DNA of 64,000 bases, from the NCBI RefSeq assembly GCF_000815105.2, contig NZ_CP010310.2, positions 3,472,001 to 3,536,000 of the forward strand, read 5' to 3'. The position numbers were made by a program, and so were the translations under genes. The stretch comes from Pandoraea pulmonicola (GTDB lineage: Bacteria > Pseudomonadota > Gammaproteobacteria > Burkholderiales > Burkholderiaceae). The notes under the pieces were generated by a model. It searched no databases. It saw only the letters and a list, made by a program, of their open reading frames with translations, and was not told the origin of the DNA. Positions 40,966 to 51,638 of this stretch are shown here, piece by piece (the stretch's first letter is position 1; each line of letters opens with the position of its first letter).

Positions 40966-42546
40966 TTAAAACACCCAGCACCGATCGCGGCCCGCGCGCT
41001 TGGCTCGATACAGGGCCATGTCCGCGCGCTCGACCATGTTCATCGGGGAGTCCTCGTCCTGCCACTCGGTGATGCCGAAGCTCGCCGAGAAGCGCAACGG
41101 CGGCTCGCTGCCTTCGAGCGACTCGCGCTTGCAACGCTCGCGAATCCGGTCGGCCACACGCAGCGCATCGCGCTCGGTCGCCCCGGGCAGCAGAATCGCG
41201 AACTCCTCGCCGCCGATGCGGCCGATCAGGTCGTCGCCGCGCAGCGTCGACGAACACACGAGCACGAAGCGGCACAGCACCTGATCGCCGATGGCATGGC
41301 CGTATGTGTCGTTGATCGACTTGAAATGGTCGAGATCGGCCACGATCAGGCTCATCGGCTCGTTCTTGCGCTGAACGCTCTCCAGCAACTGATCGAAGCG
41401 ATGGAAGAAATAGCGGCGTGTGAGACTTCCCGTCAGTTCGTCGTAGCTGGCTTCGAAGGCGAGTTGATTGTTTGCCGCGCGCAGTTCCTCGTTCGACTGC
41501 CGGGCCTCGCGGTGCCGTACGCGCTCGCGCCAATAGCTCCAGCCCACCAGCGTCACGATGATCACGCCGCCCGCGTACAGCAGGAAACAGAGCGCAAAGT
41601 CCTTGGCGTGCTGACGCGTGAGCGCCTCCCATGCGTCGACGGACTCGACCGCGTAGACGATGAGGTCGTTGCTCGAACTCGGGCGCGAAGCGATCACGAA
41701 CGGTTTGGTGAAGTCGCCGAAAGCCGACATGCGGTCGAGCAACTCCTGTGGCACCCACGCGTTCGAGCGCCCCGGCGACCGCTTGAACTGCGTGATCGGC
41801 ATGCGCGCAAAGTCGTCGCGCTGATAAAGGGCCATGCGCTCCGTGAAGGACATCGAGCCGAGCTTGCCATCGAGCATGAAGCGGTTCTCGAAACGCGGAT
41901 CGTTGGCCATGATCACCACGCCGTTGCCGTCCGTCACGAAAGACTCGCCGCTGCCGACCCAGTGACGCAGGCGTGTGAGCCCGATCTTGGTCATCACCAC
42001 GCCGATGAGGGCGCCGTCGCGATAGATCGGCGCACTGAAGTAAAGACCGGGCGCCTGCTGCTCCCAGCCGGCGGCATAGCTCTCGAAGCGGGCGCCGAGC
42101 AACGCGTTGGTCACGTACGGCATGCCGGCCACCGATCGGCCGATAGGCGACGGCATATCGCGAAAATTACTCGCCGCCACACAAACGCCGCGCGGGTCGA
42201 TGACCCAGATGCGGTCGACGCCGAAATATCCCTGTGCGCCCTGGAGAAACTCGTTGGCGCGCCCGATGACCTCGGCGCTCGACACGCCGCCCGCCGGACG
42301 CAATACGTCGCGCAACAGGTCCACTTCGGCCAACGTCGAGGGAATGGCTCGCACCATCGCCAGGTCCGTGTTGATGGCGTGCACCATGCCGTCGGCCACC
42401 CGGTCGGCAACGGTCTGCCCTGCCTCGACACTCTGTGCAAGCTTGTCGCCGACCAGCGAAGTGGCGGTCCGGTCCGCAGCAACCCAGCAGGCGACCAGCA
42501 CGCCAACCGAGACGCAGGCGGCATAAAGCCAATGCCTTATCCTCAT
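40966..42546 (-). CDS. membrane diguanylate cyclase (Cache-GGDEF)
   Basis: A 526-residue protein. It has a membrane helix (about residues 6-24), a periplasmic dCache-like sensor (about 30-310; RIWVIDPRGVCVAASNFRDM, GLYFSAPIYRDGALIGVVMT), a second helix (FLLYAGGVIIVTLVGWSYWR), a short coiled coil and a GGDEF domain (DELTGSLTRRYFFHRFDQLL, ADLDHFKSINDTYGHAIGDQ, GGEEF). An RxxD inhibition site (RGDD) is present, so a feedback-controlled active cyclase is expected. The sensor probably binds a small periplasmic ligand. Single gene. Confidence 0.92.
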   Translation of the reverse strand: MRIRHWLYAACVSVGVLVACWVAADRTATSLVGDKLAQSVEAGQTVADRVADGMVHAINTDLAMVRAIPSTLAEVDLLRDVLRPAGGVSSAEVIGRANEFLQGAQGYFGVDRIWVIDPRGVCVAASNFRDMPSPIGRSVAGMPYVTNALLGARFESYAAGWEQQAPGLYFSAPIYRDGALIGVVMTKIGLTRLRHWVGSGESFVTDGNGVVIMANDPRFENRFMLDGKLGSMSFTERMALYQRDDFARMPITQFKRSPGRSNAWVPQELLDRMSAFGDFTKPFVIASRPSSSNDLIVYAVESVDAWEALTRQHAKDFALCFLLYAGGVIIVTLVGWSYWRERVRHREARQSNEELRAANNQLAFEASYDELTGSLTRRYFFHRFDQLLESVQRKNEPMSLIVADLDHFKSINDTYGHAIGDQVLCRFVLVCSSTLRGDDLIGRIGGEEFAILLPGATERDALRVADRIRERCKRESLEGSEPPLRFSASFGITEWQDEDSPMNMVERADMALYRAKRAGRDRCWVF

Positions 42547-43006
42547 CCGAAAATCAAACGCTCGTTCTAATATTATTCACTTCTTACGTTGGCCAGGTTT
42601 CGCCTCATTGGGGTCGCGTTTCTGTCTTTTCCCCGGACAGAAGCTCTGGTCGCGATCGGCATCCATGGTGCCGGCGAATTCCCGCCAATTCTGGTGTACG
42701 CGTCGAACTCTTTTCCTCGTTTCCGATCCCCGGCTTGTCGCGCCCCGTGCCTTCGGATCCGTACTGTGCTGTATTGTCCCCTCCGACAATTGCAGGCTGT
42801 TGACAGCCCGGTCTCCCCGCTTGGAACCGCCGCCCGGAGCGGCCGGTGGCCAGCTTTTCATGTTTCTCGATACCGCCGCGAAAACCAAGTGATTCTATAG
42901 TACTCCGACGCGGAATCCGTACGAAAAACTGCCGAAAGATCGATGCATTCCAAATACCTATTTAATCTATTAAATAGGAAAACACCGTTACCGCCATTCA
43001 CACCCT
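42547..43006. other. 460-bp intergenic region with an AT-rich palindrome
   Basis: No gene is supportable. The right part (42890-43000) is unusually AT-rich for this window and contains the perfect palindrome CCTATTTAAT-CT-ATTAAATAGG (42957-42978), just after the stop of the downstream-lying EAL gene. Confidence 0.5.
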
Positions 43007-45277
43007 TTACCGGCAAATTCCGAAACGCGCGATTACCGACTCCATCTTTTCGATTTCCACCGGCCGGGAAAACAGATAGCCCTGCGCCGCGAGCGGCACG
43101 AAATGGCGCAACCATTCCAGTTGCCGTTCGTTCTCCACGCCCTCGACAATCAGATCGATGCCCAGCGACCGCGCAATGTTGACGATGTTGGAGATCATGA
43201 GGCATGAACGTGACGAATCGGGAATCGATTCAACGAACGAGCGATCGACTTTCAGCGTATCGACGGGAAAACGCGTTAGATAGGATAACGATGAATAACC
43301 TGTTCCGAAGTCATCGAGCGCGATGCGCACACCCGCGCGCTTGAATTGCTGAATCTTCAATTCCACCAGGGCTGGATTGCGGATCATGACCGATTCGGTG
43401 ATTTCCAGCTCCAGGCGGTTCGGCTCGATCTCGTGCTCCTTGATGAGACGCTCGACCAGTTCGCCGATATCGCCACGCCAGAACTGCACCGACGACACGT
43501 TCACGGCGAGCCGCAGCGACGCCATGGGCGTACCGCGCCAAGCGGCCAGTTGACGGCATGCCTGCGTGAGCACGAATTCGCCGATCGATACGATTTGCCC
43601 GGTCGTCTCGGCCAACGGAATGAACTCGCCCGCCGCGAGCACGCCGCGCTCTGGATGCCGCCAGCGGATCAAGGCCTCCATGCCGCACACGCAGTCGCTG
43701 CCCAGCGCCACGATCGGCTGATAGGCCAGGAAGAACTCGCCGTTGACCAGCGCCTGCTCCATCTCGCGCTCCCACACGACGAGCTGGTGCGCCTGGTAAG
43801 TCATCTGCTGGGTGTACACACGGACCACGCTCTTGCCGGCCTCCTTGGCGGCGTACAGCGCCAGATCGGCCTTCTTGATGAGATCCGCTTCGGTCTCCTC
43901 GAGCTTCGTCCAGAACGTCACCCCGATACTGGCGTGCAGCGCGAACGACGTACCGCCGGCCACCATCGGGGCCTTGAGCGCGGCGATCATCGCCTCGCCG
44001 AGCGGCACGGCCTGCTCCTGCGCCCCCTCGCCCTCCAGCAGCACGGTGAACTCGTCGCCCGCGAAGCGCGACAACATTGCCGCGGCAGGCATGCACGCCG
44101 CGAACCGCTCCGCCGCTTGCCGAATGATCTCGTCGCCCTGGGTGTGACCGAGCGTATCGTTCACGCTCTTGAAGTTGTCCAGGTCCATATGCAACAGCGC
44201 CACCTTGCCAACCCGCTCCGGGTCGCTCAGCGCGCGGCGAAGCGCCTCCATGAAGGCGTAGCGATTGGGAAGCTCCGTGAGCGGGTCGTAGGAAATCAGG
44301 CGCGTGAGCTGCTGATCGCGGCCGATGAGCCGCTGCATCAGGTAGGCAATGAGCGCGAAGAAGACCACGAGCGCGACCGACACGAAGGTCGCCATCGTGA
44401 GATAGACCCGCTCCACGTGACGGTACTCGGCCAGCTCTTCGTCCATCGACAAACCGACTTGCACGGCGAGCGGATAGTCGCGCAAATGCCGGTACGCCAC
44501 AATGCGCTCGACCCCGTCGATGGGATCGCGCTGCACGCCCGAGCTGCGCTGCTCGGCCAGGAACGGCGGCAGCTCCCCGGTGCCGGTGATGGCCACGCTT
44601 GCCCCGGTGCTGCGCGCGAGCAATGCGCCGTCGTCGGCAATCACGGCGATCTGCCCGGACTGGCCAAGCACGGCATTCGTATAGAAGTCCGTCGTGAAGT
44701 AACTCGGCTCCAGCGAGACCACTACCACGCCGTCGAAACGTCCCTCGGCATCATTGATCCGCCGGGTGAACTGGAGCACCCATTTGCGCGAGACACGGCC
44801 AAAGACCGGGTGACTGATGAAAAGGCGGTCGCCGGCTTCGTCCACATGTACCCGAAAGTGCTCGCGGTCGGCAATGTTGACGCCCGCACTCCCGGGCATG
44901 GTGGCCGCGATCACGTTGCCGTTGGCGTCCGCCAGACTCACGAGCACCATGAAACGCTCGGGAACGACGCCGGCCGCCAGCGATTCCTTCAGATCGAAGT
45001 TCCGGTGGCCGTGCTCATATTCGTACTTCACGAAACGGGTGATCTGGTCGACTTGCCGAATGGCGCGCAGCGTCTGCTGCTCGAGCGCGGCCGCAACCGT
45101 CGAAGCCGACGCCGCCGTGTCGCGCAGAATCGCCCTGTGTTCGATGGAGACGCGCCAAAGCACCGCAGTCCACACGAGGACCAGGATCAGGAAACCGAAA
45201 ATCAGAATGGCAACGATAGAACGATAAGACGTGGTCCAACGCCCTCGTCGCGCTCCCGTCGTGCTCGGTTCCGCCAT
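43007..45277 (-). CDS. membrane Cache-GGDEF-EAL c-di-GMP enzyme
   Basis: A 756-residue protein. A membrane helix (about residues 20-42) and a periplasmic Cache-like sensor (about 45-280) are followed by a second helix (ATFVSVALVVFFALIAYLMQ), a GGDEF domain (DPLTELPNRYAFMEALRRAL, with AGDEF in place of GGDEF and no RxxD) and a complete EAL domain (MEALIRWRHP, ITESVMIRN, DDFGTGYSSLSYL, KVDRSFV, IVEGVEN). The altered cyclase signature and intact EAL motifs suggest mainly phosphodiesterase activity. The start at 45277 has AAGGAT about eleven bases upstream; the open frame beyond it is atypical. Single gene. Confidence 0.9.
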   Translation of the reverse strand: MAEPSTTGARRGRWTTSYRSIVAILIFGFLILVLVWTAVLWRVSIEHRAILRDTAASASTVAAALEQQTLRAIRQVDQITRFVKYEYEHGHRNFDLKESLAAGVVPERFMVLVSLADANGNVIAATMPGSAGVNIADREHFRVHVDEAGDRLFISHPVFGRVSRKWVLQFTRRINDAEGRFDGVVVVSLEPSYFTTDFYTNAVLGQSGQIAVIADDGALLARSTGASVAITGTGELPPFLAEQRSSGVQRDPIDGVERIVAYRHLRDYPLAVQVGLSMDEELAEYRHVERVYLTMATFVSVALVVFFALIAYLMQRLIGRDQQLTRLISYDPLTELPNRYAFMEALRRALSDPERVGKVALLHMDLDNFKSVNDTLGHTQGDEIIRQAAERFAACMPAAAMLSRFAGDEFTVLLEGEGAQEQAVPLGEAMIAALKAPMVAGGTSFALHASIGVTFWTKLEETEADLIKKADLALYAAKEAGKSVVRVYTQQMTYQAHQLVVWEREMEQALVNGEFFLAYQPIVALGSDCVCGMEALIRWRHPERGVLAAGEFIPLAETTGQIVSIGEFVLTQACRQLAAWRGTPMASLRLAVNVSSVQFWRGDIGELVERLIKEHEIEPNRLELEITESVMIRNPALVELKIQQFKRAGVRIALDDFGTGYSSLSYLTRFPVDTLKVDRSFVESIPDSSRSCLMISNIVNIARSLGIDLIVEGVENERQLEWLRHFVPLAAQGYLFSRPVEIEKMESVIARFGICR

Positions 45278-45688
45278 AGGTTGAGATCCTTTCAGCTTTC
45301 GCGCCCCGTGCGACAAGCTCGGTGTAGGCCCGGTTATCAAGAGGATCCAGGAGGCATCACAGCCGGACGCCTTTGTTTTCGGCAAGTGTAAGACAATCCC
45401 GGCGGCCTCGGAAGCCACCCGACCGTCCCTGGATTGCGGAACGCGCGGCACGCATCGCGAGGCCACCGCACTTGCCGCGAAAGCTGCCGCCGCGCTCCCC
45501 TCGCCATGGTCGCCCGTCGACACGCGGCTTTTCCCGGCGACACCGCCCGGCACCGCCATACCGGACGGCGGCGGGCGAGCACCGTCCCCCCGGTTGGGGT
45601 GTCATACCTCGGATTACGGAAATTTCGGGGACCGCCGCATCGGGAGAATCCCGGATGTGGCGCAGGCGCCGGGACGGCACCACCCCTC
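45278..45688. other. 411-bp stretch without a supportable gene
   Basis: Several Arg/Pro-rich frames are open here, as is common in GC-rich DNA, but none has a ribosome site or family resemblance. No clear terminator is seen. Confidence 0.45.
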
Positions 45689-46090
45689 TCAGGGTTTCAG
45701 CAGTTCGATGACGGCTTCGAGGCGGCGGCGCAGATCGGCCACGTCGACTCCGGCGGTGGCCCCCGGCGCGTCGGGCAGGGCCCCCGCGGCCGCGCCACCA
45801 GTGGCGCCGCCCGCGGCACGCCCTCCGCGCGGCGCATCGGCTTCGAGCCGGTTGCGCGCCCCATTGATGGTGAAGCCCTGCTCGTAGAGCAGTTCCCGAA
45901 TACGCCGGATCAGCAGGACTTCGTGATGTTGGTAGTACCGCCGGTTACCGCGCCGCTTGACCGGACGCAGTTGCGTGAACTCCTGCTCCCAATAGCGCAA
46001 CACGTGCGGTTTGACGCCGCACAGCTCGCTCACCTCACCGATGGTGAAGTAACGCTTGGCGGGAATCGGCGGCAAGGCAACGTGATCCAT
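45689..46090 (-). CDS. MerR family transcriptional regulator
   Basis: A 133-residue regulator with an N-terminal MerR winged helix (KRYFTIGEVSELCGVKPHVL, RYWEQEFTQLRPVKRRGNRR, YYQHHEVLLIRRIRELLYEQ). An Ala/Gly-rich linker and a short final helix follow, with no effector-binding cysteines. This form sits directly downstream of ihfA in many proteobacteria. It is probably co-transcribed with ihfA (83 bp gap). Its target is unknown. Confidence 0.9.
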   Translation of the reverse strand: MDHVALPPIPAKRYFTIGEVSELCGVKPHVLRYWEQEFTQLRPVKRRGNRRYYQHHEVLLIRRIRELLYEQGFTINGARNRLEADAPRGGRAAGGATGGAAAGALPDAPGATAGVDVADLRRRLEAVIELLKP

Positions 46091-46173
46091 CGCGGCGTGA
46101 GCGTAATGGGACGACGGTTAAATTGCGGGCAAAAAAACCAGCGGCCGCCACAGAATGCGGCGGCCGTGACGAC

Positions 46174-46566
46174 TTACTTGCTCAGCACGCCAGATTCCAC
46201 CATCGACTTGAGCTTCTGGCTGGCGTGGAAAGTGACGACGCGACGCGCGGCAATCGGAATGGCCTCGCCGGTCTTGGGGTTCCGGCCCGGCCGCTGCGGC
46301 TTGTCGCGCAACTGGAAGTTGCCGAAGCCGGAGAGCTTGACGCTGTCGCCCGACTCCAGCGCGTCGCGGATCGATTCAAAGAACGCCTCGACCATGTCCT
46401 TCGCTTCGCGCTTGTTCAGACCAACATGCTCGAACAGCAGTTCGGCCAGTTCGGCCTTGGTCAGCGTCGGCGCTTCGTTCGCGACATCGTTCACTTCGCC
46501 ACGGCCCAGCGCGATGCGCTGCGCCTCGAGCATGGCTTCAAATTCACCAGGATTCATTTCGTTCAT
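46174..46566 (-). CDS. ihfA: integration host factor subunit alpha
   Basis: A 130-residue HU/IHF-fold DNA-bending protein: [40 protein letters not shown], then [20 protein letters not shown] with the intercalating Pro, and [14 protein letters not shown]. It has about 35 extra N-terminal residues compared with E. coli IHF-alpha, as is common in Burkholderiales. It lies after pheT, the conserved position. The ATG at 46566 is used; a GTG three codons earlier is possible. It pairs with IhfB encoded elsewhere. Confidence 0.94.
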   Translation of the reverse strand: MNEMNPGEFEAMLEAQRIALGRGEVNDVANEAPTLTKAELAELLFEHVGLNKREAKDMVEAFFESIRDALESGDSVKLSGFGNFQLRDKPQRPGRNPKTGEAIPIAARRVVTFHASQKLKSMVESGVLSK

Positions 46567-46628
46567 ACGTCCCACGCGATGGCGATGACAGTGCGATAAC
46601 CCACTCGCAACCAGACTTCTACAGAGCT

Positions 46629-49067
46629 TTACGCGCGCAAACGTGCGCCGAACGCTTCCACTCGGTGCACCAGTGCGTTAATGGCGCCCTGGACCGTCTC
46701 GTCCTGCAACGTACCCGAGGGGTCTTGCAGAGTAACACGAAACGCCACGCTTTTGTCCTGGGCGCCGAGCGAGCCCGCCGCCGCGCCAGCCTTCGGCCGG
46801 AACTCGTCGAACAAGCGCACCGACTGCACCACGCTGCATGCCGGGTCGTCGTGACGCGCGGCCAGCATTGCGTCGAGCAGGCCCTGCACGGGCTGAGCCT
46901 GATCAACCACCAGCGCGATATCGCGTGTGACCGGCGGGAACTTCGATATCTCCTCGTAACTCGCCACGTCGCGCACGAACAGTGCCTCGGCTTCGATCTC
47001 GAAGAGCACCGGCGCGTGCGGCAGGTCGTACTTCTGCTGCCAGCGTGGATGCAACTCGCCAATGAAGCCGACACGCTTGCCGTCGACCTCGATGGCTGCA
47101 CTGCGTCCCGGGTGCAGCGCCGGATGCTCGGCCTTCACGAAGCGCGCTGTACGCGGGGCCATCAGTGCCTCGAGATCGCCCTTCACGTCGAAGAAGTCGA
47201 CCTGACGCGTCGGTGCGCCCCACTGCTCTTCCAGCGCCGGGCCGTAGGCCAGCGCCGCCACCGTGACCGGCTGGCGGTAGCCGCCCACGCTCAGTTCGCC
47301 CGAGGCCACCGTGTTGTCACGGTGATACGTGCGACCGATCTCGAACACGCGCACGCGCGAAGCCTTGCGGTTCAGGTTGTAGCGGGTCGTGGCGATCAGG
47401 CTGCCGATGAGCGTCGAGCGCATCACCGCGAGGTGGCTGGCGATCGGGTTGAGCAGCTTGATCGGGTTGTCGTTGCCCGCGAAGTCGGCTTCCCACTCGA
47501 CATCGACGAAGCTGAAACCGACCGTCTCGTGATAGTCGCGGGCGGCAATCGCGTGACGCACGGCGTGCTGCGAGCGCCGGCCTTCCTGCGTCGGGCGCAT
47601 TTCGCTGGTGGCCACCGGCGGATTGGCCGGAATGCGGTCGAAGCCGTAGATGCGCGCGATCTCTTCGATCAGGTCCTCTTCGATCTCGATGTCGAAGCGG
47701 TACGACGGCGGCGTCACTTCGAAGACACCGTCCTGCAGCGTGAACGGCAGGCCGAGGCGCGTGAAGATGGTGCTCATCTCCTGCTCGGTCACCGGAACGC
47801 CAAGAATCTTGACGGCGCGGGCCACGCGCATCTTCACCGGCTTGCGTTCGGGCAGCTTTGCGACGATATCCTCGAGCGGGCCAGCCTGGCCGCCGCAGAT
47901 TTCAAGCACCAGTTGCGTGGCGCGCTCGAGCGCTCGCACGTTGCCGGCGAAGTCGACACCGCGCTCGAAGCGATGCGAGGCGTCGCTCGAGAAGTTGTAC
48001 TTGCGTGCGCGGCCCTGAATGGCCTGCGGGAAGAAGAAGGCGCCTTCGAGGAAGATGTGCTGCGTCTCGAGACCTGCCTTGGTCGAGTCGCCCCCCATGA
48101 CGCCGGCCAGTCCGATCGGACCGCTGGCGTCGGTGATCGCAAGCACGCTCTCATCGAGCGTCACGGTCTGCTCGTTGAGCAGCTTGAGCGTTTCACCGGC
48201 GCGGCCGAAACGCACGTCGATACCGCCCTGCAGGCGATTCAGATCGTAGACGTGCAGCGGCTGGCCAAGCTCCAGCATCACGTAGTTGGTGATGTCGACC
48301 AGCGCCGAAATGCTGCGCTGACCCGCACGCTCCAGGCGCTCCACCATCCAGCGCGGCGACGGTGCGGCCGCATTCACGTTGCGGATGATACGGCCGCCGA
48401 AGCGCCCGCAGCCTTCCGGGGAGCCGATGCGCACCGGCAGCTTGTCGGCGATCGTGGCCGGCTGGACGCCCTGCCCCGGCAGGTCCTTGAGCGGTGCGCC
48501 GGTAATGGCGGCGACTTCACGCGCGACGCCGAGCAGCGAAAGGCAGTCGGCCTTGTTCGGTGTGAGCTTGACGACGAACACGGTGTCGTCCAGATCGAGA
48601 TACTCGCGGATGTTCATGCCCACCGGTGCATCTTCCGGCAGGATCATCAATCCGGCGTGATCGTCCGAGAGCTTGAGCTCGCGTGCCGAGCACAGCATGC
48701 CGAAACTCTGCACACCGCGCAGCTTGCCGACCTTGATCTGGAACGGCGCGCCGCCCGCTTCCGCCGGAGGCAGCGCAGCGCCCACGGTGGCGCACGGCAC
48801 CTTGATGCCCGGGGCCACGTTCGGCGCACCGCACACGATGGTGAGCGTCTCGCCGGTGCCGGCATCGACCTGGCAGACGTTGAGACGGTCGGCGTCCGGA
48901 TGACGGGCCACTTCGAGCACCTTGGCCACCACCACGCCGTTGAACGGCGGGGCAACCGGGTCGGTTTCCTCGACTTCGAGCCCGGACATGGTCAGGGCGT
49001 GCGCCAACGCGTCCGTCGACAAATCCGGGTCGACCAGGGTACGCAGCCACGATTCGGAGAATTGCAT
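46629..49067 (-). CDS. pheT: phenylalanyl-tRNA synthetase beta subunit
   Basis: An 812-residue subunit of normal length. The N-terminal tRNA-binding OB domain includes [20 protein letters not shown]. The B3/B4 editing region has [17 protein letters not shown], the B5 domain is around residues 400-475, and the C-terminal FDX-ACB anticodon-binding domain has [14 protein letters not shown]. With PheS it forms the (alpha-beta)2 enzyme that charges tRNA-Phe. It follows pheS in the same operon (85 bp gap). A long open frame on the opposite strand is a composition shadow. Confidence 0.97.
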   Translation of the reverse strand: MQFSESWLRTLVDPDLSTDALAHALTMSGLEVEETDPVAPPFNGVVVAKVLEVARHPDADRLNVCQVDAGTGETLTIVCGAPNVAPGIKVPCATVGAALPPAEAGGAPFQIKVGKLRGVQSFGMLCSARELKLSDDHAGLMILPEDAPVGMNIREYLDLDDTVFVVKLTPNKADCLSLLGVAREVAAITGAPLKDLPGQGVQPATIADKLPVRIGSPEGCGRFGGRIIRNVNAAAPSPRWMVERLERAGQRSISALVDITNYVMLELGQPLHVYDLNRLQGGIDVRFGRAGETLKLLNEQTVTLDESVLAITDASGPIGLAGVMGGDSTKAGLETQHIFLEGAFFFPQAIQGRARKYNFSSDASHRFERGVDFAGNVRALERATQLVLEICGGQAGPLEDIVAKLPERKPVKMRVARAVKILGVPVTEQEMSTIFTRLGLPFTLQDGVFEVTPPSYRFDIEIEEDLIEEIARIYGFDRIPANPPVATSEMRPTQEGRRSQHAVRHAIAARDYHETVGFSFVDVEWEADFAGNDNPIKLLNPIASHLAVMRSTLIGSLIATTRYNLNRKASRVRVFEIGRTYHRDNTVASGELSVGGYRQPVTVAALAYGPALEEQWGAPTRQVDFFDVKGDLEALMAPRTARFVKAEHPALHPGRSAAIEVDGKRVGFIGELHPRWQQKYDLPHAPVLFEIEAEALFVRDVASYEEISKFPPVTRDIALVVDQAQPVQGLLDAMLAARHDDPACSVVQSVRLFDEFRPKAGAAAGSLGAQDKSVAFRVTLQDPSGTLQDETVQGAINALVHRVEAFGARLRA

Positions 49068-49152
49068 GGATCAGTTCGCTCGCAGTTAAGTCTTCACTTC
49101 CGAAGGCCCGGCGGCAGCGACTTCGCGCGCCAGCCAGGGCCGTCGGCATCGA

Positions 49153-50166
49153 TTACATGAATTGGCGCAGGAAGCGCAGGTCGTTCTCGTAGAACAGGCG
49201 CAGATCCTGCACGCCGTAGCGCAGCATCGTCAGACGCTCGAGGCCTGAGCCGAACGCAAAGCCGATGTAACGCTCGGGGTCGAGCCCCATGTTGCGAACG
49301 ACGGTCGGGTGCACTTGGCCCGAACCCGAGATCTCAAGCCATTTGCCGGCGTTCTTGCCGGTCTCGAACTGCATGTCGATCTCGGCGGACGGTTCCGTGA
49401 ACGGGAAGTACGACGGGCGGAAGCGCACCTGAATGTCGTCGCGCTCGAAGAACTTGCGCAGGAAGTCCGTGTACACGCCCTTCAGGTCGGCGAAGCTGAT
49501 GTCTTCGGCAATCCACAGCCCCTCGACCTGATGGAACATCGGCGAGTGCGTGGCATCGGAGTCGACGCGGTAGGTGCGGCCCGGTGCGATTACCTTGATC
49601 GGCGGCTTGTTCATGCGCGCGTAGCGCACCTGCATCGGGCTCGTGTGCGTGCGAAGCAGCAGCGGCTTGCCCGCGTCGTCATTGCCTTCGACATAGAAGG
49701 TGTCCTGCATCGAACGCGCCGGGTGATTCTCCGGGCTGTTCAGTGCGGTGAAGTTGAACCAGTCGGTTTCGATCTCCGGGCCGTCGGCCACGTCGAATCC
49801 GATGGAACGGAAAATCTGTTCAACGCGCTCCCAGGTGGTGAGCACGGGGTGCAGGCTGCCGGCGCCCAGGCCACGGCCGGGCAACGTGACGTCGATGGCC
49901 TCGGCGGACAGGCGCGCATCGAGCAGCGCGTCGGCCATGGCCTGGCGGCGCGCCTGCAGGGCGCCTTCGATCTGTTGCTTGGCCGCGTTGATCCGGGCGC
50001 CTTCGCTCTTGCGCGTCTCGGGATCGAGCTTGCCGAGGCCTTTGAGCAACTCGGTCAGTTGGCCGGTCTTGCCGAGAAAGCGCGCTTTCTCGTTTTCCAG
50101 CGCGGCGGCGTCGGGAGCGGCGGCGAATGCACGCTGCGCTTCGCTGACGATAAGTTCCAGATCCAT
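49153..50166 (-). CDS. pheS: phenylalanyl-tRNA synthetase alpha subunit
   Basis: A 337-residue class II synthetase subunit. An N-terminal coiled coil (about residues 1-95) is followed by a catalytic core with [26 protein letters not shown], the motif-2-like [20 protein letters not shown], and motif 3 in [20 protein letters not shown]. It binds Phe and ATP. The hairpin at 50226-50258 lies between rplT and this gene and may adjust its expression. Confidence 0.97.
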   Translation of the reverse strand: MDLELIVSEAQRAFAAAPDAAALENEKARFLGKTGQLTELLKGLGKLDPETRKSEGARINAAKQQIEGALQARRQAMADALLDARLSAEAIDVTLPGRGLGAGSLHPVLTTWERVEQIFRSIGFDVADGPEIETDWFNFTALNSPENHPARSMQDTFYVEGNDDAGKPLLLRTHTSPMQVRYARMNKPPIKVIAPGRTYRVDSDATHSPMFHQVEGLWIAEDISFADLKGVYTDFLRKFFERDDIQVRFRPSYFPFTEPSAEIDMQFETGKNAGKWLEISGSGQVHPTVVRNMGLDPERYIGFAFGSGLERLTMLRYGVQDLRLFYENDLRFLRQFM

Positions 50167-50225
50167 ATGCTACAGGCTCAAGTTAGGCGGTCCGAACGGC
50201 CGCAGGTACAAGCGAAAAAGCTAGC

Positions 50226-50258
50226 GAAAAACAAAAGGGGGCTCCGATGAGAGCCCCC
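50226..50258 (-). terminator. hairpin terminator/attenuator between rplT and pheS
   Basis: On the minus strand GGGGGCTC/GAGCCCCC is followed by TTTTGTTTTT. It lies about 49 bases downstream of the rplT stop and about 60 bases before pheS, so it should set how much transcription continues into pheST. Confidence 0.7.
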
Positions 50259-50306
50259 TCCTGGCGAATGGCGCGCGGTAAAACGCGCTATACGCTAATG
50301 ACAGCT

Positions 50307-50666
50307 TCAGGCTGCGACGGCGGCTTTCACCTGGGCGACAATCGCGGCAAACGCCGGCTTGTCGTTGATGGCCATGTCGGACAGCACCTTGCGGTCGAGT
50401 TCGATCGAGGCCTTCTTCAGACCAGCGATGAACACGCTGTAGGTCATGCCGTGCTGACGCACACCTGCATTGATACGCGCAATCCACAAGGCGCGGAACA
50501 CGCGCTTCTTGTTACGGCGATCGCGATAGGCGTATTGCCCGGCGCGCATGACCGCTTGCTTGGCGATGCGGAAGACGTTATTGCGGCGGCCGCGGAAACC
50601 CTTGGCTGCAGCGATGACTTTCTTATGGCGGGCCCGTGCGGTGACCCCACGTTTGACTCGAGGCAT
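50307..50666 (-). CDS. rplT: 50S ribosomal protein L20
   Basis: A 119-residue ribosomal protein of standard length, with the basic N-terminus [20 protein letters not shown], then [20 protein letters not shown] and [17 protein letters not shown]20 is an early 23S rRNA-binding assembly protein and, in other bacteria, represses the rpmI-rplT mRNA. It lies 25 bp after rpmI. Confidence 0.98.
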   Translation of the reverse strand: MPRVKRGVTARARHKKVIAAAKGFRGRRNNVFRIAKQAVMRAGQYAYRDRRNKKRVFRALWIARINAGVRQHGMTYSVFIAGLKKASIELDRKVLSDMAINDKPAFAAIVAQVKAAVAA

Positions 50667-50691
50667 GTTTCTCTCCTATCTAAGTCGGGGT

Positions 50692-50889
50692 TTAAGCGAA
50701 GGGCAGCATTGCGCGTACGGAGTTCAGATCAGACTCATGAACGCCGACGGCACCGCGCAGGTGACGCTTATTCTTGGTGGTCTTCTTCGTCAGAATGTGA
50801 CGCTTGAAAGCCTGACCACGCTTGACGGTACCGCCAGGACGCACGCGAAAGCGCTTCTTGGCACCGCTCTTGGTTTTCATCTTAGGCAT
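50692..50889 (-). CDS. rpmI: 50S ribosomal protein L35
   Basis: A 65-residue ribosomal protein: [20 protein letters not shown], then [20 protein letters not shown]. The ATG at 50889 gives the exact family start. The frame is open upstream to 51063, but that region is intergenic between infC and rpmI. Confidence 0.98.
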   Translation of the reverse strand: MPKMKTKSGAKKRFRVRPGGTVKRGQAFKRHILTKKTTKNKRHLRGAVGVHESDLNSVRAMLPFA

Positions 50890-51067
50890 GAAAAACTCCG
50901 AGGTTTTTAACATGATCACAGGTGTGACGCCAAAATCGCGCCCCTTGTAGGACCTGAGACCACTTATATTCAGGGCCGGACTGCGCCCTGCATCGCTGCC
51001 ACATCCCTCGCGGGATCCGGCGGCAATTCCTTGCTGCCCGGCGGTGTCGGTCAACACCGCCACGGCA

Positions 51068-51586
51068 TTACTTTTTCTTCGGCGCGATGACCATGATCAT
51101 CTGACGGCCTTCCATCTTCGGCATCTGTTCCGGCTGGCCGAACTCTTCGAGATCGGTCTTCAGACGTTCCAGCATACGGGCGCCGATTTCCTGGTGGGCC
51201 ATCTCACGGCCGCGGAACCGCAGCGTGATCTTGGTCTTGTCGCCGTCTTCGAGGAACCGCTTCAGATTGCGCAACTTGACGTTGTAGTCGCCGTCGTCGG
51301 TGCCAGGCCGGAATTTGACTTCCTTGATCTGAACAACCTTCTGCTTCAGCTTGTTCTCGTGCGCTTTCTTCTGTTCCTGATACTTGAACTTGCCGTAGTC
51401 CATCAGGCGGCACACCGGCGGCTGCGCCTGCGGCGCGATTTCCACCAGATCGACGTCAGCTTCTTCGGACAGACGGAAGGCTTCGGCGAGTTTCATGATG
51501 CCGAGCTGCTCACCGTCGACCCCGGTTAGACGCACTTCGGGCGCAGTGATTTCGCCGTTGATGCGATGCGACTTATCGGTAGCGAT
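51068..51586 (-). CDS. infC: translation initiation factor IF-3, ATC start
   Basis: A 172-residue IF-3: N-domain [20 protein letters not shown], linker [12 protein letters not shown]-domain [20 protein letters not shown] and [14 protein letters not shown], ending APKKK. The first ATG or GTG in frame (GTG at 51535) would cut off the universally conserved RINGEI. Reading upstream gives ATC-GCT-ACC-GAT-AAG-TCG-CAT-CGC, with GAGGA eight bases before the ATC at 51586. An atypical start is the known device by which IF-3 limits its own synthesis (AUU in E. coli). It follows thrS by 52 bp. Confidence 0.93.
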   Translation of the reverse strand: MATDKSHRINGEITAPEVRLTGVDGEQLGIMKLAEAFRLSEEADVDLVEIAPQAQPPVCRLMDYGKFKYQEQKKAHENKLKQKVVQIKEVKFRPGTDDGDYNVKLRNLKRFLEDGDKTKITLRFRGREMAHQEIGARMLERLKTDLEEFGQPEQMPKMEGRQMIMVIAPKKK

Positions 51587-51638
51587 GTTGCTTATCCTCG
51601 AAAAAAGTCAAAAATTTAGCCGCGCTGTCCGACAGGCG

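Noticed and set aside
46665..49160. 831-codon plus-strand open frame opposite pheT
   Set aside because: It is His/Arg/Ala-rich, has no ribosome site or family resemblance, and mirrors the strong GC3 bias of pheT. It is a composition shadow.
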